Made by a program: the position numbers and the translations under genes. Below the pieces are notes generated by a model. The model did no database searches and had not been told where the DNA came from. It was given only the letters and a program-made list of their open reading frames with translations. From Pelagophyceae sp. CCMP2097 (lineage: Eukaryota > Sar > Pelagophyceae), in the NCBI GenBank assembly GCA_026770575.1, contig MU657192.1:13758-63285 (forward strand): a stretch of DNA of 49,528 bases, written 5' to 3'. Positions 32,765 to 41,861 of this stretch are shown here, one piece after another; position 1 is the first letter of the stretch; every line of letters starts with the position of its first letter.

Positions 32765-33835
32765 TTAGAGCGCGATGCCCCAGAGGCCCACCGTCCCGTC
32801 GCCGCTCGCCGTCGCGACGCGCGTGCCGTCGGGCGAGAACGCGCAGCTCCAGACGTTGCCGGTGTGCCCCTCGAGCGTCTCCTGCAGCGCGCCCGTCGCG
32901 GTGTCCCAGAGCCGCGCCGTCTTGTCGGCGCTCGCCGTCACGACGCGCTTGCCGTCGGGCGAGAACGCGCAGCTCATTACGTAGTGGGTGTGTCCCTCGA
33001 GCGTCGCCTGCAGCGCGCCCGTCTCGGGGTCCCAGAGCTTCGCCGTCTTGTCGAAGCTTGCCGTCGCGACGCACTTGCCGTTGGGCGAGAACGCGCAGCT
33101 CCGGACGGTGTCGGCGTGCCCCCAAAGCGTCAGCTGCAATTCGCCCGTCGCAGCGTTCCGGAGCCGCGCCGTCGCGTCGGTGCTCCCCGTGACGATGCGC
33201 GCGCCGTCGGGCGAGAACGCGCAGCAATTGAAACAGTCGAAGTTCCCCTCGAGCGTTGTCTGCAACGCGCCAGTCTCGACGTCCCAGAGCCGCGCCGTCT
33301 CGTCGTGGCTCGCCGTCGCGATGCGCTTGCCGTCGGGCGAGAACGCGCAGCTCTTGACGGGTTCGGTGTGCCCCTCGAGCGTTTTCTGCAGCGCGCCCGT
33401 CTCGGCGTCCCAGAGCCGCACCGTCTTGTCGTGGCTCGCCGACACGATGCACTTGCCGTCGGGCGAGAACGCGCAGCTCGCGACGGGTTCGGTGTGCCCC
33501 TGGAGCGTTTTCTGCAGCGCGCCCGTCTCGGCGTCCCAGAGCTTCGCCGTGTTGTCGCCGCTCGCCGACACGATGCGCTTGCCGTCGGGTGAGAACGCGC
33601 AGCACGCGACGCCGCTCGTGTGCCCCTTGAGGATTGCCGCGCCTTTTGCGATGCGGTCATGCCAGAGGAATTTTCGCAAACGCGTCACCACATCCCGCCC
33701 ATCTCGGGCGACGAGCTTTGTCACGAGGAGCCCGTTTGCGGAGCCCGCCAGCCGCAGGATGGGCGTGCGCAGGTCGCTCCGGAGCAGCTCGAGGGCGCGG
33801 TAGGGGCCGAGCGCGGCGCGCGGCGGCGGCGCCAT
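32765..33835 (-). CDS. WD40-repeat protein, seven repeats
   Basis: This intronless gene encodes 356 aa from ATG at 33835 (MAPPPRAALG). A longer frame to 33886 starts with TTG and is unlikely in a eukaryote. After a ~65-aa head (LLVTKLVARDGRDVV, LRKFLWHDRI) come seven ~42-aa WD40 repeats of the type GHTEPVASCAFSPDGKCIVS, with DKTVRLWDAETGALQKTLEG. Seven repeats should close one beta-propeller, a binding platform with no enzymatic role implied. The head is shared with the 37-kb paralogue. At DNA level the 126-bp units are very similar, suggesting recent unit duplication or conversion. The ATG faces that of the METTL22-like gene across 197 bp. Confidence 0.93.
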   Translation of the reverse strand: MAPPPRAALGPYRALELLRSDLRTPILRLAGSANGLLVTKLVARDGRDVVTRLRKFLWHDRIAKGAAILKGHTSGVACCAFSPDGKRIVSASGDNTAKLWDAETGALQKTLQGHTEPVASCAFSPDGKCIVSASHDKTVRLWDAETGALQKTLEGHTEPVKSCAFSPDGKRIATASHDETARLWDVETGALQTTLEGNFDCFNCCAFSPDGARIVTGSTDATARLRNAATGELQLTLWGHADTVRSCAFSPNGKCVATASFDKTAKLWDPETGALQATLEGHTHYVMSCAFSPDGKRVVTASADKTARLWDTATGALQETLEGHTGNVWSCAFSPDGTRVATASGDGTVGLWGIAL

Positions 33836-34032
33836 CGCAGGACGCCGAATTCGAAAGTGAAAAAGTGCGACGAACCCTTTTTCCAATCACTTATCCATTT
33901 CGGCGATTTCCGGACCTTCTTCGGATTTGCCCTCGCGGCGCGGAGGCCGCGGGATAAGCGGGATCGGACGGCCTGTTCTCCCGAGGACTCGTTCGTCGGC
34001 CTCGTCTTGCGTGGGCCGCGGGCGGCGCCGGC
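33836..34032. promoter_or_regulatory. Divergent intergenic promoter region
   Basis: A 197-bp gap separates the start codons of the WD40 gene (minus) and the METTL22-like gene (plus), so both promoters or a shared bidirectional one must lie here or extend into the genes. No TATA box is apparent. Confidence 0.45.
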
Positions 34033-36035
34033 ATGGAGCATTCTGGTGCAGTACCATCCGCAGAGGCGCCACGCGCCGGGGCAGAGGCGCCGGCCGTCGC
34101 GGAAGACCACGGCGCCGTTCCCGACGACGAGGGCGAAGGCGACGCGGTGCTGTCCGAGGTGCACGACGGCTGCGGCGCCGTCGAGCTGCAGTGCTGCGTG
34201 TACGGCGACGACGACGAAGACGACGACGACGGCAGCACGGCCCGCGCGGCGGCCCGCGCGGTCCGCCGGCGCGGTCGACGGCGGCCGGCGGTCGGCGACG
34301 ACGTGGACGGCAGCGGCGGCGTGGACGTGGACGGTGGCGTCGACGTGGACGGCGACGTGGACCCTCCACGCCGGAGGAAGCGCCGCCTCACTCTAACTTT
34401 CGACCACGCCGGCGCCACGCCTCTCAACGGCGTCGGCGAGCAGGTCTGGGCCGGGGCGCTGGTGCTGTGCGAGTTTTTGGCGGCGACGCCGGCGTTGCAC
34501 CGGAGACGAGTCGTCGAACTCGGTCAGTACCCGTGCACCGTGGGACCTCTATACGTGCTAGACGCCTCTAGAAAGTCTCTGGAGACCTCTATACCGGGTC
34601 CTTCGAGACGATGTCCTCCTCGACCGGGTGAAACCGGGTTACTCTATACTGAATCCTTCTCGAGACCGGGTCCCTCTCAACCAGACCTTGAGACCGGACC
34701 CCTTGAGCCCCTTCTCGACCGGGTCCTTCTCGACCGGGCCCCTCGAAACTGTGCGAGGGGCAGCGGCCGGTCGCCGGTCGCGTGGGCGACAGACTTCGTG
34801 GAAGCGTCTCGAATAGGCTGCGGCGTCGGCGTCGCGGGCCTCTTCGCCGCCGCAAAGAGCCGCGCCCCATGGGCTTTCAAAGGAAGGCGCGGGGCCGCGG
34901 CAAGGCAGCAGAGAGCGGGGAGCGTCGTAAACGGAACCGCGGGATGCTGCCCCTAGGCCCTCGGCTGCGACGCCGTTCTGACGGACCACCACGCCGCCGC
35001 GCTGGACCTCGCGCGCGGGAACTGCGCCGCAAACGTGAAAGAGCTGCTGGGCAAGGTTCGTCTCTTTTGGAGCCCAAGACCTTTTGCGGAGCGGCTCCCC
35101 GCGGCCGCCTTGCAGAGCGGCTCCCCGCGGCCGCCTGGCGCAGAGCCTCCCAGCGGCGCGGCGGAGTGCGCGTGCAGGTCGACGTGCGGCGATTGGACTG
35201 GTTCGACTTTACGCATTCGGCGGCCGGCGAAGGCCGCGTCGACTCGAGCGACGACGCAGACCTGGGCGACGACGCGGACTTTTTGGGCCGCGCCGAGCGC
35301 GCCGCGGCGTCCGGGAGGCCGGGCTGCGCGAGGGTGTGCTGGCGGGGGGAGCCGTCTGCTGTCGAGCGGGCCCTCGCGTGGTCACGCCCGGGCCCGCACC
35401 TTTGCGCTCCGCCGGGCGCCGACGCGTCGACGGCCGGCGACGGGGGACGGGTCGCGACGCTCTGGCATAGGCTGCTCTTGGGAGCGGATTGCATCTACGA
35501 TGATCAGATCACCTCGGCCCTCTTTTCCACCGTCGACTTTGCGTTCCGCGCTGGCGCTGAGAGGCTCCTACTCGCGCTCCAACTCCGATTCAACTTTGAC
35601 GTGGAGACGTAAGGACAGCGTCCGGAATGATCGAAAAAGAGTCTGAAAAGCGCCCGCCCCGCAAGAGGCTCGCCCACGCGCGATAAATTGGCTTTCAGGC
35701 TCTCGGTGCGCGCGCACGGCTACGCGCGCTTCGAGACGCTACGGGCGGCGCATATCGCGACACGCAGGAGCCGGCGTCGCGGGGAACCCAAAGCGCCGTG
35801 GGAAAACCCGGACCGTCACGGTACGAGGCATCGACGCCGGCGCCTTTGGAGCCGGGACGGTGGGGCGCATTGTACCGACGATGCCGTCGAATGGCCAGCT
35901 GTATAATGGTCGACTGTAGGGATCGACCTCTCATCGATCCCCCACCTCTTTCCATACCTCTACGCCCGCGACGACGCCTTTGAGCTCTGGGACATCCGCC
36001 CAAAGCATCGGCCGGGAGGCGAAGCGGGGACTTAA
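34033..36035 (+). CDS. METTL22-like protein-lysine methyltransferase, six exons
   Basis: Exons are 34033-34522, 34817-34851, 34957-35055, 35178-35608, 35699-35820 and 35920-36035, together 1293 nt for 430 aa, with phases agreeing throughout. The ATG context is GCCGGCATGG. After an acidic then Arg-rich head come TPLNGVGEQVWAGALVL, SAM-binding motif I VVELGCGVGVAGLF (restored across intron 1), VLTDHHAAALDLARGN, VDVRRLDW, LLLGADCIYDDQITSALF, RFNFDVETLSVRAHGYARF and PYLYARDDAFELWDI. This order matches METTL22 in the class I family-16 methyltransferases; human METTL22 methylates KIN17, so the substrate is inferred. Intron 2 appears to be GC-AG (GCAAAG...CTAG). Intron 1 (294 nt) carries a small 12-bp-like array. 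Confidence 0.88.
34560..34760. repeat. Short 12-bp-like array in METTL22-like intron 1
   Basis: CGGGTCCCTCTCAACC, GAGACCGGACCCC and CTTCTCGACCGGGTC words repeat loosely at about 12 bp. It is the smallest clear array inside an intron apart from USP intron 3. Confidence 0.7.
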
Positions 36036-36808
36036 TACAGGTCCTTTTGAGGAGATGGCCCCTGACGGCCGACGCACCTTTGCCCAACGCCTCTCGGGCC
36101 ACGGGTCCTCCGCCGGCGCCCTGAGGAGCGGCAGAGGACTGTTGCCCATCGTCTGCCGGGCCACGGGTCCTCCGCCGGCGTCCTGGGGAACGCCGTTGCC
36201 GCACGGACAGCGCCTCGGGCAGGCTACTCTTGGGCTCCCGTCTCTCGTCGAGATAGGGACCTCGAATCTCTCTAGATAGGGATCTCCGAGGGTCGCTTCC
36301 CAAGTGTCTTCGAAGCTTCTGTGTCTCTCAGAAGATTCGGGCACCGAGGGCCATACGACCTTCTACAAGTCTCTTGCGCGACGCGCTTCGTGCAGAGTCG
36401 CCCCGTCGTGATCCAAGGAACCTGGTGCCCGGCAGTGCCATTGGAGTCGAAAGATTTATGGGTTCTTGAGAGCCGTCCCATTCGGTCGCGGTCCGGAGCC
36501 GTCAACCGGGAGCCCGGCTCTGTCAGCTGCCCGGGCCTGAGCGTCGGGGACAGTGGAGTGGCGTCTCGGCCCCCCTGGCTCTCGGGCTTCTTCCAAAGGC
36601 TCCTGTGCGTGTGCCGCGGGGCGAGCGGCCGCGGCCGCGGCCGCGGCGAGGCGCGGCGCGTTGGTGCGTGACGAGGCGCTGCGCATAGGGGCGCACCGGT
36701 GGCCGCGGCGAGTCCCGCGGTTGAGGCGACGTTCTTGAGACAGCGAGGGCACTCAAGGTCGGAAAGCGACCCTATGGCCGGAACGAGATCCAAAGGCCGG
36801 AAAGACCC
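36036..36808. other. Intergenic, with a ~65-bp tandem duplication
   Basis: CGGGCCACGGGTCCTCCGCC occurs at about 36096 and again at about 36157. A GCCGCGGCCGCGGCCGCGG run lies near 36640. Frames on both strands are Pro/Arg/Ala-rich without domains. The WD40 gene upstream on the minus strand ends in a donor-like sequence, so a further exon of it could lie here. Confidence 0.45.
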
Positions 36809-37942
36809 TTACCTCGCGTCCCAGACCCTCGCCTTCCTGTCGTAGCTCGCCGTCGCGCATTTCGCCCCGTCTGGCGACCAGGCGCAGCACGTGATGACGT
36901 TTGTGTGACTCACGAGCGTCTTCAGCAGAAAGCCCGTCTCGGCGTCCCAAACCTTAGCCATCTTGTCATAACTCGCCGTCAAAACACAACAACCGTCGGG
37001 CGAAAAGGCGCACGACGTGACGAAGAAGGTGTGGCCCTCGAGCGTTCTCTGCAAAGCGCCCGATTTGGCGTCCCAGAGGCGCGCTATGCCGTCGACGCTC
37101 CCGGTCACGACGCGTAGGCCGTCGGGCGAGAACGCGCAGCACTCGACGAGGCAGCCCTCGAGCGTTTTCTGCAGAGCGCCCATCTCCGCGTCCCAGAGTT
37201 TCGCCGTGCCGTCTCGGCTTGCGGTGGCCACTTTCGCACCGTCGGGCGACAACGCGCAAGCCACAACATTTTCCGTGTGGCCCAAAAAAGTCGTTTGTAA
37301 AACGCCCGTCGCAGCGTCCCACAAACGCGCAGTCTTGTCGAAGCTCGCGGTGACGACGAGCGAGTTGTCTTTGGAAAATGAACAGCTAACGACAATACTC
37401 CCATGCCCCCGGAGCGTCGTCTTAAGCAAACCCGTCTCGGCGTCCCAGAGCCGCACCGTGTGGTCGAAGCTCACCGTCGCGACTTTGGCGCCGTCGGGGG
37501 AAAAGGCGCAGCAGTAGACGACGCTCGTGTGGCCCGGAAGCGCCTTTTGCAGCGCGCCTGTGGCGGCGTCCCAGAGCATTAGTGTACCGTCAAGGCCCAG
37601 CGTGGCGACACTTTTGCCGTTTGATGAAAAGGCGCAGCTCAAGACGAGGCTACTGTGGCCCTCGAGGATGGCGGTGCCCTTTCCAATGCGGTCGCGCCAG
37701 AGGAGTTTTCGCAAGACGAGCGCCACGGGCTTTCCGGCTCGCGCGACGTTTTTGGTGACGAGCAATGCGTTGGGCGACCCCGCCGAGTGGAGTACTAGCG
37801 CGGCAACGTCGCTCTGGAGGAGGTTTATGAGCGGGGCCGGGCTTGGACTCTCGCTTGGGCACGCCGCGCCGTGCGTGCGGTCGCCGCCGCGCCGCTCGGC
37901 TGGCGCGGCGCGCGCGCGCACGCAGGCGTAGCCGGCGCCCAT
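36809..37942 (-). CDS. WD40-repeat protein, paralogue of the 33-kb gene
   Basis: From ATG at 37942 (MGAGYACVRARAAP) the frame encodes 377 aa; a longer frame starts with TTG. The head has LINLLQSDVAALVLHSAGSP and LLVTKNVARAGKPVALVLRK, parallel to the 33-kb gene. Seven WD40 repeats follow, for example GHTSVVYCCAFSPDGAKVAT with DHTVRLWDAETG. The fifth has a shortened, divergent start (EGCLVECCAF). Repeats are far more diverged at DNA level than those of its paralogue. The last codons are GCG AGG TAA, and GCGAG|GTAAGG is a strong donor sequence, so the apparent stop may be intronic and the true C-terminus longer. Confidence 0.9.
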   Translation of the reverse strand: MGAGYACVRARAAPAERRGGDRTHGAACPSESPSPAPLINLLQSDVAALVLHSAGSPNALLVTKNVARAGKPVALVLRKLLWRDRIGKGTAILEGHSSLVLSCAFSSNGKSVATLGLDGTLMLWDAATGALQKALPGHTSVVYCCAFSPDGAKVATVSFDHTVRLWDAETGLLKTTLRGHGSIVVSCSFSKDNSLVVTASFDKTARLWDAATGVLQTTFLGHTENVVACALSPDGAKVATASRDGTAKLWDAEMGALQKTLEGCLVECCAFSPDGLRVVTGSVDGIARLWDAKSGALQRTLEGHTFFVTSCAFSPDGCCVLTASYDKMAKVWDAETGFLLKTLVSHTNVITCCAWSPDGAKCATASYDRKARVWDAR

Positions 37943-38481
37943 CCGCACTGGTCGCCACGGGCTCCAGCCGCCTGCCTTCTTCGGACTGAGCTTTTGTTCT
38001 CTAGAGGTGCAAATAAGTTTCCGAGTCGGACACCTTTCGGGAGAACTTGGACGTATCAACCTTGCCGAGGCTGGCGACGCGCTCCGAGGGCCGGCAGGGG
38101 GGGTCTCCGGCGATCGAGGGCCCGCGTGCGCTCTGGCGAGGGCCCGCTCGAATTAAAACCCTCGTGCCCCCCTCTCTACGCCCCTCCTAGGTGCGCTTAC
38201 TCGGGCGCGCGGCGTCCTTTGCCCTTATAAACCGTTCGATCTCGGTGGCTCCTTGCCGAGCTCTGCTCGTCCGCGCCCTGCTCGTCCACGACACGCGTCG
38301 CCTCCCCCCTCTCGCGATTCCTGAATCTTCAGTGGCGAAGGCCCTCTTCGAGTTTTGACCTCCGCCACCTTTGCGGCGCGATAGAACCCATCGCTTCTCG
38401 GATGGCACAGCCCCGTACCGACGCCCGCGGCTCTGCCGCCTGGCCGAGATTCGGGTCCATGGGTCAAAAGTTATTCGACGG
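37943..38481. other. Intergenic, nothing recognised
   Basis: GC-rich, with overlapping short frames and no domain. TTTATAAGG on the minus strand near 38226-38234 is TATA-like but lies about 285 nt upstream of the WD40 start. Confidence 0.35.
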
Positions 38482-38754
38482 TCAATGGGCTCCGAGGCGT
38501 GTCGCAAGCTCCGCCTCGAGCTGCTCGCCCGTCGCCGCGGCTCGGGCGTACCCCAGGGCTGCGGCGCGCTTGACGCAGCGCAGCGCCTCGTGCTCGTCCC
38601 GCGGCACGCCGTAGCCATGTGCGTGGCAGGTGCCAGTGGCGAGGTTGTAGAGCGCGCCCGGATGCCCCGGCGCCGCGGCGAGGCGGAACCACCTCACCGC
38701 TTCCTCGAACGACTGCGCCACGCCCTTGCCGCCGTAGAAGCAGCCGCGACCGCC
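38482..38754 (-). pseudogene. Sel1-repeat fragment
   Basis: About two Sel1 repeats remain: GKGVAQSFEEAVRWFRLAAA and YGVPRDEHEALRCVKRAAAL, ending LEAELATRLGAH. They correspond to the C-terminal part of the 15.6-kb MYND-RING-Sel1 gene (GVAQSYDEAVKWYRLAAA, GVPQDLDEALRLCKRAAA). No MYND or RING coding is found upstream. It is probably a 5'-truncated paralogue; a last exon of an unseen gene is possible. Confidence 0.7.
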
Positions 38755-39354
38755 CTCGTGAGAGCGTTCCGAGAGACACGGAGGTTCCCAACGCGTGTCA
38801 CGTGCTAGCAAACTTCCCACATCTCGGAGGAGCTCGCGAGGCCCACGGGCCCGACCCGCAGCGTCGCAAATTACCCGAGGGACTCGCCGTGAGTGCGGGT
38901 TTGGCGTCCTGGGTGTGTGTCGGGCCTTGACGCAAATCTACACAGCCCGCATCACACGCGTCAAACGCGCGTCCGCGGCCGGTCCGACGGGCCTAGCCCT
39001 CGGACAGAGGCTGCCTCCGGTAGCCGTCCGTTTGCCGCGTCTCCTCACGCCCCCCGGGCCGCGAACGCGCCAGGCTTGCGATCAAGGCGCTCTGGGGGCG
39101 GACGACGGCCGACGGCGCCAAACGCTTTGAGCCGGGCCAAAGGAGACACCGCCGGGCATCGACGCACCCGTTTCACCTGGGGCCGCGCACCGGCGCGGCA
39201 TCCCCATGGCACGAGCCGATTGAGGGCGAGCGTTTGGATCAAGAGCCATGATCGTCCGGGATGTAAACACCCTCACATCACGACTGCCTGCCTCGTCGGC
39301 ATGTGCTCACCACAGAAGCCAAGGTTTCACACAATCGAGAGTCAACGACTCAAC
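38755..39354. other. Intergenic, nothing recognised
   Basis: GC-rich sequence with several long but domain-free overlapping frames on both strands. No repeat family of the window is evident. Confidence 0.35.
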
Positions 39355-40275
39355 GTTGTCGCAGGACCAGGGACGTGTTCGACGGTTTCGCCCGTCACCC
39401 GCGGGTCGAGATATACGGATTTGCGCGTTTCCGCCAACCCGCCGACCCACGGATCTGACCGTGGCCCGACCCGCGACCCGGTGGGCGCGGCGAAGGCGAA
39501 ACCCACAGATGACCCGACAATCCATGGGTTCTAGTCTATAATTCCACCGACGAGCATGCTGTGCACAACGGCTGGCCGCGGCGCACGCGGCGGCCTCGGC
39601 GGCCGTCTGGGCTGATGCACGGCGAGGGCGCCTGTGAGGGAAAACTCGACAATGGGGTTACTCCTGAGCACAGACCGCGTATCCGACTTTTGCAGGCCTT
39701 CCGGGTCACCACGGACGAGCTTGCTGTGCACAAAAGGTCGATGCACACGCAGGCGTCGTTGTCCGCCGCGTCCACAGGCCACAGAAGCACCATCCAAAGA
39801 CCCGTCGGAACGTCCACGCACAGCACTCTGCCGCAGCACAGCGACCCGGCGCACGATGGTGCATCCATCCTCCCCCCGGACCCGACCTAGAGGCTGTCGA
39901 TGACGACAGATGCCGAAAGAAGACCGGAACACACGGCGTCGCATCGAGTTTTCTCCACTCGAGTTACTAACTCTATTCGTCTGTATCATATATTGGGCTT
40001 CGGCCGCGCGGCGGTCGCGAGCGGCGTAGACGTCGCGCGTACGCTGGCTCTCCAGAAAGGGATTTTCAAGTACGGGTACGACCCGAACCCGACCCGACCC
40101 GGATTCTGCGTGTGTCGACCCGACCGACCCGCGACGCACTGGTCAGTCGGCCTGCCGACCAGTGACATGTCCCGGAGAACGGGATTGATCGTTCGACCGA
40201 CCCGCGACTCGAGGAGTTGGCACTCATGAAATACCCGACCCGACCCGAAAGCACCGTCCCTGCTCCTGAAAAGGG
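39355..40275 (+). mobile_element. Long MITE-like element, second copy
   Basis: Left arm 39355-39540 (GACGTGTTCGACGGTTTCGC, CCACGGATCTGACCGTGGCC), core about 39905-40080 and right arm to CACCGTCCCTGCTCCTG near 40258 match the 29045-29570 copy in opposite orientation. About 360 nt near 39545-39900 have no counterpart there and contain GACGAGCATGCTGTGCACAA (39551) repeated as GACGAGCTTGCTGTGCACAA (39714). Confidence 0.65.
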
Positions 40276-40536
40276 CCCCAGGCCGGTGGAACAGGCCTCG
40301 GCAAACTTGAAAGCGGCTCATGGCCGGCGGAACAAGCCTCGGCAATCGCGGCTCATGCTTTAGGCGGGCTATCCCTCCCGGGGAACCCTCCCGGGAAGCC
40401 CCCATTGCCGCGGCGGCCCGCTCCGCCAAAACGCCGGCGAAAGGCCTGCGCGGCGCGGATCTCGTGGCGCTTGAAGAAAAGTATTAGTACACTTGTACTA
40501 CTAGGCTACTGGGCGGGAATTGTCCGAGCCGCGCGT

Positions 40537-41721
40537 TCACTTCGGGCGCGTGCGCCGTTTCGTCGGCTGCGGCGGCGCCTCGATGGCGGCGGCCTCGAGC
40601 TCGGCGATGGCGGCCTCGAGCTCGGCGACGCGGCACGCTCCGGCCTCGACGCGGCGCTGCGCCTCCCGCCGCAGGCCGTCTATCTCCAGCCGCAGGCCGC
40701 CGATCTCATCCTTCAGGCCGCCGATCACGTCCTTCTGCTGCTCGATGAAGTTGTGCGCTGTCTTGCGCTTGTCCTCGTGGTCGTCCCGGTCCTCTGTAAC
40801 CTTGTCCCTCTCCTCAGTGACCGTGTCTCGCTCCTCCTTGATCGCGACGCAAATGGTCTCGTGCGGCGCGTGGTGCGAGACGAGGGCAGCGAGGCCGCTC
40901 GCCGGCGCCGCCGTCGCGCGGCGCCGCGCAGCGGCCTCGGCCGCGGCCTCGACGGCTCCGTCCGCGTCGACGTCGATCGTTTCGACGAGCGCCCACAGCC
41001 GCGCGATCTCCCGATGCGCGTCATCGAGGCTGCTGAACAGCGGAGCCGAATCGAGCGCCACGGCTCCGAGGTCTCGCAGCCGCTTTAATCGCGGCTCGTC
41101 GTCCGAAGCACCGTCGCCGAGCTCCTCGCCGTCGGCAGAGGCCACGGCCGCTGCGGCGTCGCCCGCGTCGACGTCGGAGGCCCCATCAGCGCGGCGTTTG
41201 CGGCTCAATACGGCAGCCGATGGAGTCGCTATTTTGGGCGCCCGGTCCACGGGACAAGCCCACTTCTCCTGCCTCCTCTTCTTGGCCATTGGCGGAGCTT
41301 GCGACGGCTCGAACGAAGTGCCGTCGGACGGCAGCAACTCGAGGTCCTTGATCTGGATGTTGCGGCTCTCGTCGGCGAGCCGCACGGCACAGTAGCCTCC
41401 AACGCCGTTTGCGGCACGTGACTCCACAACGCCGCGCCGCGCTGAGTCGCTCACGAGGCAGACCCGCACTTCAGCTTGCACGCCTCGTGCTGCCATGGTG
41501 GTCGCCTGCTTCTCCGCCGCGCTCGGCGGAGCTTGTGACGGCTCGAACGTGGCGTCGTCGGACGGCAGCACCTCGAGGTCGTTGACGCGAATGTTGCGGC
41601 TCTTGTCGGCGAACCGCACGACACACCAGCCTCCAAGGCCTTGTGACTCGACGACGCCGCGCCGCGCCGAGTCGCTCGCGAGGCAGACGCGTGCCCCAGC
41701 GTGTACGCCTCGTGCAGCCAT
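40537..41721 (-). CDS. Two-domain nuclear-type coiled-coil protein, unknown family
   Basis: This intronless frame encodes 394 aa from ATG at 41721 (GGCATGG context); the longer frame starts with TTG. Residues 1-66 and 76-144 are tandem copies of one ~68-aa unit (MAARGVHAGARVCLASDSAR / MAARGVQAEVRVCLVSDSAR, both ending LPSD..FEPSQAPP). The unit looks like a small beta-rich, SH3- or Tudor-like fold, but I cannot name it. A basic KKRRQEK follows, then a DGE/Ala-rich middle, then a coiled coil from about 305 (KEERDTVTEERDKVTEDRDD, then LRLEIDGLRREAQRRVEAG), and a basic tail PTKRRTRPK. The basic stretches suggest nuclear localisation. A TATA box lies 133 nt upstream. Confidence 0.85.
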   Translation of the reverse strand: MAARGVHAGARVCLASDSARRGVVESQGLGGWCVVRFADKSRNIRVNDLEVLPSDDATFEPSQAPPSAAEKQATTMAARGVQAEVRVCLVSDSARRGVVESRAANGVGGYCAVRLADESRNIQIKDLELLPSDGTSFEPSQAPPMAKKRRQEKWACPVDRAPKIATPSAAVLSRKRRADGASDVDAGDAAAAVASADGEELGDGASDDEPRLKRLRDLGAVALDSAPLFSSLDDAHREIARLWALVETIDVDADGAVEAAAEAAARRRATAAPASGLAALVSHHAPHETICVAIKEERDTVTEERDKVTEDRDDHEDKRKTAHNFIEQQKDVIGGLKDEIGGLRLEIDGLRREAQRRVEAGACRVAELEAAIAELEAAAIEAPPQPTKRRTRPK

Positions 41722-41853
41722 GCCTGGCGCCCGCTCGCCGCTCCTCCGGTCGGCGGGGCGCGGCGCCCGGGCGCCGGGCTGATCTTGAATCTGCAACCAA
41801 GGACTTGGACCTCGGGTTCCCGTATGTGAGGTGAGGCCCCCGTGAGGGTTGAT

Positions 41854-41861
41854 TATTTATA
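41854..41861 (-). promoter_or_regulatory. TATA box of the two-domain gene
   Basis: On the minus strand GGTATAAATAATC contains TATAAATA, 133 nt before the ATG at 41721. It is the only consensus TATA box I can place at a sensible distance from a gene in this window. Confidence 0.6.

Noticed and set aside
32535..33605. 356-codon ORF antisense or out of frame to the WD40 gene
   Set aside because: Frame shadow of the 126-bp WD40 repeats.
34021..36050. Several overlapping ORFs on both strands around the METTL22-like gene
   Set aside because: They are shadows of the six-exon gene in GC-rich DNA; only the spliced frame gives continuous methyltransferase motifs.
39531..40139. 202-codon minus-strand ORF
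   Set aside because: It overlaps the long MITE-like copy and its insert; the repeated words explain the open frame.
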